DNA of 64,000 bases from CAZRAL01 sp964598005 (GTDB lineage Bacteria > Pseudomonadota > Gammaproteobacteria > Burkholderiales > Usitatibacteraceae). Under the pieces are notes generated by a model. That model was not told where the DNA came from and searched no databases. It was given only the letters and a program-made list of their open reading frames with translations. Positions 42,193 to 50,242 of this stretch are shown piece after piece. Positions within the stretch are counted from its first letter, which is position 1, and every line of letters starts with the position of its first letter. The translations under genes and the position numbers were made by a program. The stretch is from contig CAZRAL010000002.1 of the NCBI GenBank assembly GCA_964598005.1, positions 1 to 64,000 on the forward strand. Direction: 5' to 3'.

Positions 42193-43398
42193 GTGGCAGA
42201 ACAGCAAGCGCAACGGCGCCGCAGCTTGTGCAGCCTGGTGTTGTCACTTGCGATTTTTTGCGCCCCTTTAGCCCATGCTGACAAAAAAACCGATCTGCAA
42301 CAACTTCGTGCACGTCTTGCACAGTTGCAGAACGATCTTGCAAAATCGGAGGAATCAAAAAACGAAGTCGCGGATCAATTACGAGCCTCGGAAAAAGCGA
42401 TTAGCGAGATCAATCGCAGGCTGTTTGACCTGATTCACCAAAAAGCCGAAGTAAACAACAACTTAAACGACATCGATCGCGACATAAAACGAACCAGACG
42501 GGATATCGCCAAGCAAGAAACCTTGCGTGATCAACTGATCCGGCACCAATATATGCACGGCAATGCCGATGGGCTGCGTTTGCTGGTCGAAGGTCGGGAT
42601 AAATATGCGTTGGAACGGCAGATGCATTACTACGGATATATCTCTAAATACCGTATAAATGTAGTAGAGCGTCAAAAGGTAGACATGGCTCGGCTTGCCG
42701 AGCTGGAGATGGTTGCTTTAAAAAAGCGCGAAGAAATTGCGGCAATTGAGGTCGAGCAGCGTCAGGAACGGGGGAAATTGGAAAAAGAAAAGACAGAGCG
42801 ACAAATAGTATTGCAGCGGATTTCCACGGATATTTCAAAAAGCCGCCGCGAAATTGGTCGATTGAAGCGCGACGAAGACCGATTGGCGCGGCTGGTTGCG
42901 AATCTGGCAAAAGCACTGACCCCCAAACCACGCGAGCGGATTGACGCATCGGTTTTGGGAAAATCTGTAGAGACGCCGAATGACGTGTCCTTTGCCGGCA
43001 CAGATTTTGAGCGCTTGAAGGGCAGGCTCGTTTTACCGGTGCCAGGGGAACTTGCGGGCCGCTTTGGCATCCCACGAGGTAATGGCGAAGTGACGTGGAA
43101 AGGCTTGTTTATCCGTGCGCCAAATGGACAAGGGGTACGCGCTGTGGCAGAGGGGCGCGTGGTTTACGCGGATTGGCTGCGCGGGTTCGGCAATCTGCTT
43201 ATCGTAGATCATGGCAGTGGATATATGAGCTTGTATGGAAATAACGAGAGCCTGCTGAAACAAGTGGGCGAAACAACATCTGGCGGTGAAAGAATCGCGC
43301 TGGTTGGCAGTAGCGGCGGCTCCCCGGAATCGGGCGTATACTTTGAGTTGCGCTATAAAGGTAAACCTTTCGATCCTGCAAAATGGCTGCAGCGATAG
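42193..43398 (+). CDS. envC: EnvC-type murein hydrolase activator
   Basis: A 401-residue periplasmic protein with signal peptide (SLCSLVLSLAIFCAPLAHA), a long coiled coil (about 28-250) and a C-terminal LytM/M23 domain. The LytM domain lacks the zinc ligands of active peptidases: RFGIPRGNGEVTWKGL replaces the HxGxD motif and GVYFELRYKG replaces HxH. It should therefore activate AmiA/B-type amidases at the septum rather than cut peptidoglycan itself. The GTG at 42193, just after the gpmA stop, opens a normal signal peptide; earlier in-frame starts are inside gpmA. Confidence 0.9.
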   Translation: MAEQQAQRRRSLCSLVLSLAIFCAPLAHADKKTDLQQLRARLAQLQNDLAKSEESKNEVADQLRASEKAISEINRRLFDLIHQKAEVNNNLNDIDRDIKRTRRDIAKQETLRDQLIRHQYMHGNADGLRLLVEGRDKYALERQMHYYGYISKYRINVVERQKVDMARLAELEMVALKKREEIAAIEVEQRQERGKLEKEKTERQIVLQRISTDISKSRREIGRLKRDEDRLARLVANLAKALTPKPRERIDASVLGKSVETPNDVSFAGTDFERLKGRLVLPVPGELAGRFGIPRGNGEVTWKGLFIRAPNGQGVRAVAEGRVVYADWLRGFGNLLIVDHGSGYMSLYGNNESLLKQVGETTSGGERIALVGSSGGSPESGVYFELRYKGKPFDPAKWLQR

Positions 43399-43414
43399 CA
43401 GAATTGGAGTGACG

Positions 43415-44962
43415 ATGAAAAGCAATGTGGGCAGTAAATTCAAGGCGGCTAGTCTGGTTGGATTGGGCGCGGTTATTGGGGTGGCGTTAAGCCTGAATTT
43501 TTCGGCGGTTGCTGAAAAGCAGAACCCTATTCTCAATCTACCGATTGACGAAGTGCGCATGCTTTCCGAGGTATTCGGGCGCATCAAGAGCGATTATGTG
43601 GAAGATGTCGATGATAAACGGCTCATCAAGGAAGCCATTAACGGCATGTTGACCGGGCTGGATCCGCATTCGGCTTTTCTCGATCAGGACGCCTTTAAGG
43701 AACTACAAACGACGACCACTGGAAAATTTGGCGGGCTAGGCATCGAAGTCGGCATGGAAGAAGGATTTGTCAAAGTTATTTCGCCGATTGACGATACACC
43801 TGCCTATCGTGCAGGCATGAAGGCTGGGGACTACATTATCAAGGTGGACGATACGAGTCTGAGGGGCATGTCGCTCAACGATGCCGTCAAAAAAATGCGT
43901 GGCGAAACCGGCACCGAAGCGGTCTTGACAGTATTGCGCAAGGGCGAGTTCGCGGAGTTGGTTTTTCGCGTCAAACGCGCCATTATCGAAATTCAAAGCG
44001 TACGCATGCGCCCGATTGAGCCGGGTTATGCCGTGATACGCATCACCCAATTTGAAGACGCAACCGGCGAAAAACTGGTACGTGCCATTAATGATGTGTA
44101 TCGCCAAAATCCTGCCGGATTAAAAGGCCTGGTGCTGGATTTACGCAACGATCCGGGCGGCTTGCTGAATGCGGCTGTAGCTGTTTCGGCAGCTTTTTTA
44201 CCCAAGGATGCCCTCGTAGTCTATACCGACGGTCGTGTCGAAGATGCCAAAATGCGTTTGTTGGCACGCAAGGAAAATTACATTCGCAACCCCATGCGTG
44301 AGGACTATCTGGCTAAACTTCCCGCTGCCATCAAGACTGTCCCTGTTATCGTGCTGGTTAATAATGGCACCGCTTCGGCTTCGGAAATTGTCGCTGGCGC
44401 GTTGCAGGACCACAAGCGCGCTACTGTCATGGGGTCGCAGACCTTCGGCAAAGGCTCGGTACAAACCATTCTGCCCTTACGTAACAATAATGCGATCAAA
44501 TTGACCACGGCGCGTTACTACACGCCTAATGGCCGATCGATTCAGGCCAAGGGTATCACCCCCGATGTCGAAGTAGATGATGGTGCGCCGCGTATCGCCA
44601 TGCGCGAAGCCGATCTGGAGCGCCACCTTGTTGGCGAAGATGAAAAAAACGCTAAGGGCGAGAAAAAACCAGAGGTGCCGGCAGAAATTCTGAAGGATGG
44701 CCATACGACAGTACCCACACAGGAAAAACTGGCGGGGGCCGTTATCAAGCCTACGAATGAGAAAGCAGCCAAGAAAGACGCACCGGTCAAGCATGTTGAG
44801 TACAAACCAGCGATGGGGGCCGACGGAAAACCGATCGATTTTGTGTTGCAGCAAGCGTTGAATCAATTGAAAGGGTTGCCGGTACAAAGCACCCCGCAAT
44901 CGCAAATTGCAGCCGTTGAAACACCAAAAGGATCGACGGAACCCGTAGTGAAAACGAAATAG
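43415..44962 (+). CDS. ctpA: C-terminal processing peptidase (S41 family)
   Basis: A 515-residue periplasmic protease with N-terminal signal/anchor (AASLVGLGAVIGVALSLNF), a PDZ domain (about 85-170, GGLGIEVGMEEGFVKVI...GMKAGDYI) and the S41 catalytic core with Ser in NNGTASASEIVAGAL and Lys in GSQTFGKGSVQT. The C-terminal 120 residues are Lys/Pro/Glu-rich. TTGGAGTGACG precedes the ATG at 43415; envC is 16 bp upstream. CtpA enzymes trim or degrade envelope proteins, including hydrolases, which fits with envC. Confidence 0.95.
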   Translation: MKSNVGSKFKAASLVGLGAVIGVALSLNFSAVAEKQNPILNLPIDEVRMLSEVFGRIKSDYVEDVDDKRLIKEAINGMLTGLDPHSAFLDQDAFKELQTTTTGKFGGLGIEVGMEEGFVKVISPIDDTPAYRAGMKAGDYIIKVDDTSLRGMSLNDAVKKMRGETGTEAVLTVLRKGEFAELVFRVKRAIIEIQSVRMRPIEPGYAVIRITQFEDATGEKLVRAINDVYRQNPAGLKGLVLDLRNDPGGLLNAAVAVSAAFLPKDALVVYTDGRVEDAKMRLLARKENYIRNPMREDYLAKLPAAIKTVPVIVLVNNGTASASEIVAGALQDHKRATVMGSQTFGKGSVQTILPLRNNNAIKLTTARYYTPNGRSIQAKGITPDVEVDDGAPRIAMREADLERHLVGEDEKNAKGEKKPEVPAEILKDGHTTVPTQEKLAGAVIKPTNEKAAKKDAPVKHVEYKPAMGADGKPIDFVLQQALNQLKGLPVQSTPQSQIAAVETPKGSTEPVVKTK

Positions 44963-45026
44963 CGCGAAATAAACGTTCGAACCCATATTTCAACTATTGA
45001 AGTGGGGGGAGAAAGGCGGATTGGTA

Positions 45027-45815
45027 ATGGATGACCGGCAACTTTTACGCTATAGCCGCCATATCCTGTTGGACGAATTTGGTGTTGAAGCACAGCAGCT
45101 ATTATCTGCTTCACATGCATTGGTAGTCGGTGCAGGTGGATTGGGATCGGCAGCCCTTTTGTATTTGGCGTCGGCAGGCGTAGGCCGCATCACCATCGCC
45201 GATGGGGATGCCGTCGATATGACCAATCTGCAGCGGCAGATTGTGCACCGTGAAAACAGCGTCGGTATAAACAAGGCTGAATCTGCGCGCCGCACACTCC
45301 ATGAATTGAATAGCGATATTGTCATAAATGTGGTGCCACGCCGCCTAATGGAGTCTGAGCTTGCGCCCTACTTGGCGGCGGCGGATGTCGTTCTGGATTG
45401 TTCCGATAATTTTGCGACCCGTCACGCAATCAACCGGGCCTGTGTTCAAGAAAGCAAGCCGCTGGTATCAGGGGCAGCCATTCGATTTGACGGCCAGATC
45501 ACAAGTTTTGACCACCGTCATCGTGGTGGGCCATGCTACCACTGTCTGTTTCCAGACCAATCTGAGGATACAGAAGAGCGGTGTGCGGTTATGGGAGTAT
45601 TCGCTCCCTTGGTAGGAATCATAGGAACCATGCAGGCTGCTGAGGCCATTCGCCTGTTGATCGGAATAGGCGAACCGTTAATCGGGCGTTTGCTGCTGCT
45701 GGAAGGGTTACGCATGCATTGGCAATGCGTAAAGTTTGCGCGCGATCCCGATTGCAACGTATGCAGTGAATTGCAATCCCATAAATTAATGGAGGTTCAT
45801 CATGTTGCGGCTTAG
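45027..45815 (+). CDS. moeB: MoeB/ThiF family adenylyltransferase
   Basis: E1-like enzyme that adenylates the C-terminal glycine of a ubiquitin-fold sulfur carrier (MoaD or ThiS). The 262-residue protein has LRYSRHILLDEFG, the ATP loop VVGAGGLGSAALLYLASAGVG, MTNLQRQIVH, and two CxxC zinc pairs (GPCYHCLF and DCNVCSEL). Specificity cannot be decided here; ThiS at 6496 is a plausible partner. GAAAGGCGG precedes the ATG at 45027; an in-frame alternative at 44997 adds ten residues. Confidence 0.92.
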   Translation: MDDRQLLRYSRHILLDEFGVEAQQLLSASHALVVGAGGLGSAALLYLASAGVGRITIADGDAVDMTNLQRQIVHRENSVGINKAESARRTLHELNSDIVINVVPRRLMESELAPYLAAADVVLDCSDNFATRHAINRACVQESKPLVSGAAIRFDGQITSFDHRHRGGPCYHCLFPDQSEDTEERCAVMGVFAPLVGIIGTMQAAEAIRLLIGIGEPLIGRLLLLEGLRMHWQCVKFARDPDCNVCSELQSHKLMEVHHVAA

Positions 45816-46374
45816 CCTGTTATTTGTAGCCATGCTGTCGATGATTGCCCAAGGGGCACTTGGGCAAACGGTTTACAAACAAGTCGATAAGGATGGCAAG
45901 GTTACCTACACCGACACACCCCCTAAAAAAGAAGGTGGAAAAGAGTCTAAGGACCAAGCCGTGGTTAAGTCGGTGCCAGTGCCAATCGATTCAAAATCCA
46001 ACTTGATTAAAGGCATCGATGCGGCCACAGTCAAAGCCACCGCCAAAACGCTCGATGAACAAGCGGGCAAGCGAACAGCTGAAACCGAATTACTGGATAA
46101 TCGTGTGGAAAGCGCGCGCGTTGCTTTAGAGGCCGCTAAAAAAGCCCGTGACGAAGGCCAGACATTGCGAGAAAATGAGCGTTACGTCGTGGCTGGAAAA
46201 GATGGGCAGCCAGGTCGTATATTCCCCAAACCTGAATACCTTGAACGTTTAAAACAGCTGGATGAAGCCGTAAAGCTGGCCGAGGAGCAGCTTGCTGAAG
46301 CCGAACGCTTGGTGCGCAACGGGCCGGCTAAACCGTCGAATAATTCACCAGAGACCAACGCGGTCGAACGCTAA
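45802..46374 (+). CDS. DUF4124-containing secreted protein
   Basis: A 190-residue exported protein (signal peptide ending AQGALGQTV) beginning with the DUF4124 pattern VYKQVDKDGKVTYTDTPP. The rest is a Lys/Glu/Ala-rich helical or coiled-coil region (about 70-175). Function unknown. Its start overlaps the MoeB-like gene by 14 bases. Its 3' end runs 47 bases into the 3' end of tsaD on the opposite strand. Confidence 0.8.
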   Translation: MLRLSLLFVAMLSMIAQGALGQTVYKQVDKDGKVTYTDTPPKKEGGKESKDQAVVKSVPVPIDSKSNLIKGIDAATVKATAKTLDEQAGKRTAETELLDNRVESARVALEAAKKARDEGQTLRENERYVVAGKDGQPGRIFPKPEYLERLKQLDEAVKLAEEQLAEAERLVRNGPAKPSNNSPETNAVER

Positions 46375-47350
46375 ACGAACCGGTCTGCGAGGTGAGTATA
46401 TGGCCAGTGCTCATACGACACGCCGCCGCAAAGGCGATCATCGCGCCATTATCGGTACATAAGTCGAGGGGCGGATAAAAGACTTTCGCACCGATGCGCA
46501 TGGCTTCTGTAGTCAATCTTTGCCGCAAACGTTTATTGGCACCGACTCCTCCCGCCACGACTAGGGAAAACATGCCTGTCTGTGCTATCGCAACCAGAGA
46601 TTTGGCAACGAGCACATCCACAATAGCCTCCTGAAAACTGGCTGCCACATCGGCAGGTTTGGCCAATTTGCCAGCTTCGCTGCGCAGAAGCGTGGCCACC
46701 GAGGTTTTCAGACCGCTGAAGCTGAAATCCAGATCGCCACTGCGCAGCATGGGTCGAGGAAGTTTAAAGCGCGTACTATCCCCACTCTCGGCAAGCCGAG
46801 ACAATGCTGGGCCGCCGGGGTAGCCCAACCCCAGCAACGACGCGCACTTATCGAAAGCTTCTCCTGCGGCATCATCGACGGTTTCGCCCAGCAAATGGTA
46901 ATCTCCTACACTTTTGACTGCCATTAATTGTGTATGGCCGCCCGAAACCAGCAACGCGACAAATGGAAAATCCGGAGGTGAGTCAGACAACAGCGGGGAA
47001 AGCAAATGCCCTTCCAGATGATGAATGCCCAGAATGGGCTGGTTTAACGCAACGCCTAAACCGGCCGCAAATCCAGCCCCTACCAACAGTGCTCCGCCCA
47101 GCCCCGGCCCCTGTGTATAGGCAATCAAATCGATGTCAGCGAGCTCACGATTCGCCTCGGCGAGCGCCTCCCGAGTAAGCGGCAACAGCCGCCGGATATG
47201 GTCACGCGAGGCCAGTTCTGGCACCACGCCGCCATACGCAGCATGCATCTCCACCTGTGAATGCAAACGATGGGCCAATAATCCGTCTGCGGTGTCATAT
47301 AAGGCAACACCTGTTTCATCGCAGGACGATTCGATACCGAGAATAAGCAA
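46328..47350 (-). CDS. tsaD: tRNA N6-threonylcarbamoyladenosine transferase subunit TsaD
   Basis: Transfers threonylcarbamoyl to A37 of tRNAs reading ANN codons. About 340 residues: LILGIESSCDETGVALYD, metal ligands in GIHHLEGHLLSPLL, VSGGHTQLMAV, DDAAGEAFDK, and VVAGGVGANKRLR. Both possible starts are TTG (47386 and 47350); the latter gives the usual MLILGIESSCDETG beginning and has AAGG upstream. It is divergent from rpsU, the classical tsaD/rpsU-dnaG-rpoD arrangement. Confidence 0.95.
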   Translation of the reverse strand: MLILGIESSCDETGVALYDTADGLLAHRLHSQVEMHAAYGGVVPELASRDHIRRLLPLTREALAEANRELADIDLIAYTQGPGLGGALLVGAGFAAGLGVALNQPILGIHHLEGHLLSPLLSDSPPDFPFVALLVSGGHTQLMAVKSVGDYHLLGETVDDAAGEAFDKCASLLGLGYPGGPALSRLAESGDSTRFKLPRPMLRSGDLDFSFSGLKTSVATLLRSEAGKLAKPADVAASFQEAIVDVLVAKSLVAIAQTGMFSLVVAGGVGANKRLRQRLTTEAMRIGAKVFYPPLDLCTDNGAMIAFAAACRMSTGHILTSQTGSFSVRPRWSLVNYSTV

Positions 47351-47379
47351 AGCCCGGCCTTGAAAAAAGAGGAGGGAGA

Positions 47380-47408
47380 TTGGCAAACAGTCGCTAAGCT
47401 GCTATTAT
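47380..47408 (+). promoter_or_regulatory. sigma-70 type promoter of the rpsU operon
   Basis: TTGGCA (47380-47385), 17 bases, TATTAT (47403-47408). Transcription would begin near 47415, leaving a leader of about 55 bases before rpsU that includes the hairpin at 47429-47448. Confidence 0.55.
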
Positions 47409-47428
47409 AGCAAGCTTTTCTAACCGCA

Positions 47429-47448
47429 TTTCCCCTTGCATGGGGAAA
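47429..47448 (+). promoter_or_regulatory. leader hairpin before rpsU
   Basis: TTTCCCC-TTGCAT-GGGGAAA forms a 7-bp stem 21 bases upstream of the rpsU ATG. It lies between the predicted promoter and the ribosome site AAAGGGAA, so it may affect translation or be bound by a protein. No T-run follows. Confidence 0.45.
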
Positions 47449-47469
47449 AACGAAAGGGAATCAACTTCC

Positions 47470-47682
47470 ATGCCGAATATTCGCCTTAAAGAGAACGAGC
47501 CATTTGATGTTGCGTTACGCCGCTTCAAGCGTGCTATCGAGAAAACCGGGTTGCTCACCGAATTACGTGCCCGCGAGTTCTACGAAAAACCGACTGCCGA
47601 ACGCAAACGCAAACATGCTGCCGCTGTAAAGCGCCGCTTCAAACGCCTGCGCAGCCAGATGCTGCCACCCAAGCTCTACTAA
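47470..47682 (+). CDS. rpsU: 30S ribosomal protein S21
   Basis: A 70-residue, very basic ribosomal protein: MPNIRLKENEPFDVALRRFK, the ELRAREFYEKPTAERKRK stretch and a final LPPKLY. AAAGGGAATCAACTTCC supplies the ribosome site. First gene of the rpsU-yqeY-dnaG-rpoD set; the promoter-proximal gene in E. coli is also rpsU. Confidence 0.97.
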   Translation: MPNIRLKENEPFDVALRRFKRAIEKTGLLTELRAREFYEKPTAERKRKHAAAVKRRFKRLRSQMLPPKLY

Positions 47683-47717
47683 GCGAATAATTTACTATTC
47701 CCTTTAAAGTCTTTCCG

Positions 47718-47754
47718 GGGCAGACTATCGCAAGAAGTCTGCCCTTGTTGTTTT
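47718..47754 (+). terminator. intercistronic terminator/attenuator after rpsU
   Basis: GGGCAGACT-ATCGCAAGA-AGTCTGCCC followed by TTGTTGTTTT. A partial terminator between rpsU and dnaG is known in E. coli, where it keeps primase low relative to S21; this hairpin sits in the equivalent place. Confidence 0.75.
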
Positions 47755-47779
47755 CATCGTATTGCGTAGGAGTTCCAAC

Positions 47780-48223
47780 ATGAGCCTAAAAGACAAAATT
47801 ACTGAAGACATGAAAGCCGCCATGAAAGCACGGGAATCCGAAAAGCTGGCTGCCATTCGTCTGTTGCAAGCGGCGTTGAAGCAAAAAGAAGTCGATGAGC
47901 GTATCGACTTAACCGACGATCTCGTGCTCGGCATAATCGAAAAAATGCTCAAGCAGCGCAAAGACTCGATCGAACAGTACAAAGCGGGTAATCGCCCCGA
48001 TTTGGTGGCAAGGGAAGAATTCGAAGTCGGCGTGCTGCAAGCCTATATGCCGCAGCAATTAACGGAAACGGAAATTCTGGCGATTCTCGACGGCGTCATC
48101 GCCGAAACTTCTGCCAGCAGCCCGAAAGATATGGGTAAAGTAATGAACGCCTTGCGGCCCAAGGTGGCAGGGCGAGCCGATATGGGTCAGTTATCTGCTT
48201 TGGTTAAAACGCGCCTAGCCTAG
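47780..48223 (+). CDS. yqeY: GatB/YqeY domain protein
   Basis: A 147-residue helical protein of the YqeY family, related to the tail domain of the GatB subunit of amidotransferases: MSLKDKITEDMKAAMKARES, IRLLQAALKQKEVD, LQAYMPQQLTETEI. It may bind tRNA, but its function is not established. TAGGAGTTCCAAC precedes the ATG. In betaproteobacteria it commonly sits between rpsU and dnaG. Confidence 0.92.
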   Translation: MSLKDKITEDMKAAMKARESEKLAAIRLLQAALKQKEVDERIDLTDDLVLGIIEKMLKQRKDSIEQYKAGNRPDLVAREEFEVGVLQAYMPQQLTETEILAILDGVIAETSASSPKDMGKVMNALRPKVAGRADMGQLSALVKTRLA

Positions 48224-48300
48224 CAAGCCCTGATCAAGCCGCTAACGCGGGCTATATTTCTTTGGCAATAGGGTGCGGCCGCTCGCATATAATTGCCTGC

Positions 48301-50067
48301 ATGATCCCCCCCGATTTTATTCAGCAATTGCTTAGCCGCGTCGACATTGTCGATGTGGTGGATAAACACGTAAAGCTGAAAAAAGCTGGACAGAACTATT
48401 CGGCGTGTTGTCCCTTTCACAGCGAAAAAACACCGAGTTTTTCAGTCAGCCCCACCAAGCAGTTTTATCACTGCTTTGGTTGTGGTGCGCATGGCACGGC
48501 AATCGGCTTCCTGATGGAATATTCAGGCATGGGTTTTCGCGATGCGGTGCGCGAGTTGGCCGAGGGTGTGGGCATGACCATGCCTGTCGAGACCAATCGT
48601 GAAGAAAACAGGGTACAGGCTAATCAGGCCGCCAGCCTCAATGAGGTCATGGAAAAAGCAAACCAATTTTTTCGGCAGCAATTAAAGCAATCAACCAAGG
48701 CGATCGACTACCTGAAAAGGCGTGGACTGACCGGCGAAATCGCAGCAGCATTTGGACTAGGCTATGCCCCAGATGATTGGCAAGGATTGCACGCCGTTTT
48801 CGAAGATTACTCGATTGCTACACTCAAGGAATGCGGACTCGTTATCGACAACGAAGAGGGTCGACGTTACGATCGTTTTCGGGATCGAATCATGTTCCCG
48901 ATTCACGATGCACGTGGAAATGTAATCGGTTTTGGCGGGCGCGTGATCGGTCAGGGTGAGCCCAAATATCTTAACTCTCCCGAAACGCCATTATTTGAAA
49001 AGGGGCGCGAACTCTATGGGCTTTTTCAGGCACGTCGCGCCATTCGCGATTCATCAACGGTGATTGTCGTCGAAGGGTATATGGATGTGGTTGCCTTGGC
49101 GCAAAGCGAGGTCAGGAACGCTGTGGCGACATTGGGCACGGCTACCACTCCCATGCATGTTGAAAAATTGCTGCGCGTGGCCGATAACCTGGTGTTTTGC
49201 TTCGATGGCGACAGCGCCGGACGCCGGGCTGCCTGGCGAGCGCTGGAACAATCGCTCCCTGTGGTAATGGATGGAAAGGATATCCGCTTTCTTTTCCTGC
49301 CTGCAGAAGACGACCCTGATACTTTTGTGCGGCGTGTTGGCCGGGAAGCGTTTCTGGCTGAACTTGCCCATGCCAAATCGCTGTCTGCATTTTTGTTCGA
49401 TGAATTATCATCGCAAGTGGGATTGGATACCGAGGAAGGGCGCGCGCGTTTGCTGGCGCTGGCCAAACCGCTGATTTTACAAATTACTGCTCCGGCGCTG
49501 GGACTGATGATCCGCAAGCGCTTGGCTGAATTAATGGGCATCGAAGCGCATGAATTGGCGCGGTTGCTACCGCCGGTTACAGCAGGCGAACCCAGAAGCC
49601 ATTATGTACAGGACAAGCCTGTACAAAGATCGGGCCATCAGGCTTATGCTACGGAACGGCGCTACTCCCGCTCCCCTGTTCTGGTACGCAAACAGCCGAT
49701 GCCGGGGGCCGAGCTACAGTTACTGGCTTGTATATTTATGCGCCCCGCCCTGGCCGCTCGCTTCGATATCGATGTAGAGCCGACAGACCCGTCATTGCTG
49801 GGGGTCGTAAGCCGGGTTGTAGCGTATGTGCGCGATCATGAACTGGAAGTAACTCCGGCCATGATCGTTGAACATTTTCGCGATAGCGCGGATTATGACG
49901 AGGTTATGCGTGCGGCCCGGGATAAGCGTTATGAGTTGCTCGATGCGGCCAAAATCGATCTGGAAACGGATTTTGCAGGTGCCTTGGCGACTATTCGAGA
50001 AGCAATCACTCTTCAGGAAAAACAGGCGCAAGAATTGGAACGGGCGCTTAAACTGGGCCTGAATTGA
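48301..50067 (+). CDS. dnaG: DNA primase
   Basis: Makes RNA primers for replication. The 588-residue protein has the N-terminal zinc ribbon (CCPFHSEKTPSFSV...YHCFGCGAHG, about 39-65), the primase core with FPIHDARGNVIGFGGRVIG, the TOPRIM domain (VVEGYMDVVALAQSE and FCFDGDSAGRRAA) and a C-terminal DnaB-binding domain (about 440-588). The start at 48301 is the family start; an upstream in-frame start at 48262 is less likely. Confidence 0.97.
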   Translation: MIPPDFIQQLLSRVDIVDVVDKHVKLKKAGQNYSACCPFHSEKTPSFSVSPTKQFYHCFGCGAHGTAIGFLMEYSGMGFRDAVRELAEGVGMTMPVETNREENRVQANQAASLNEVMEKANQFFRQQLKQSTKAIDYLKRRGLTGEIAAAFGLGYAPDDWQGLHAVFEDYSIATLKECGLVIDNEEGRRYDRFRDRIMFPIHDARGNVIGFGGRVIGQGEPKYLNSPETPLFEKGRELYGLFQARRAIRDSSTVIVVEGYMDVVALAQSEVRNAVATLGTATTPMHVEKLLRVADNLVFCFDGDSAGRRAAWRALEQSLPVVMDGKDIRFLFLPAEDDPDTFVRRVGREAFLAELAHAKSLSAFLFDELSSQVGLDTEEGRARLLALAKPLILQITAPALGLMIRKRLAELMGIEAHELARLLPPVTAGEPRSHYVQDKPVQRSGHQAYATERRYSRSPVLVRKQPMPGAELQLLACIFMRPALAARFDIDVEPTDPSLLGVVSRVVAYVRDHELEVTPAMIVEHFRDSADYDEVMRAARDKRYELLDAAKIDLETDFAGALATIREAITLQEKQAQELERALKLGLN

Positions 50068-50127
50068 ATATCGGCCGATCCTGCTACTGTTGGATCAAGG
50101 CCGTAGAACCAACGCTATCGGATAATA

Positions 50128-50156
50128 TCGAAGAAAATCAAGCTAACTGATATAAT
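50128..50156 (+). promoter_or_regulatory. candidate internal promoter before rpoD
   Basis: A consensus -10 TATAAT at 50151-50156 with a weak -35 (TCGAAG, 50128-50133) 17 bases upstream, in the 175-base dnaG-rpoD spacer. Extra rpoD promoters in this position are known in other proteobacteria. Confidence 0.4.
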
Positions 50157-50242
50157 TCAAGGTTTTCCGCTTAATCCCTTTACTTTTACTATTTGCTGCT
50201 TTCCATTCCGGAGAGCGGCACTGGCGATACTGGATAACAATC

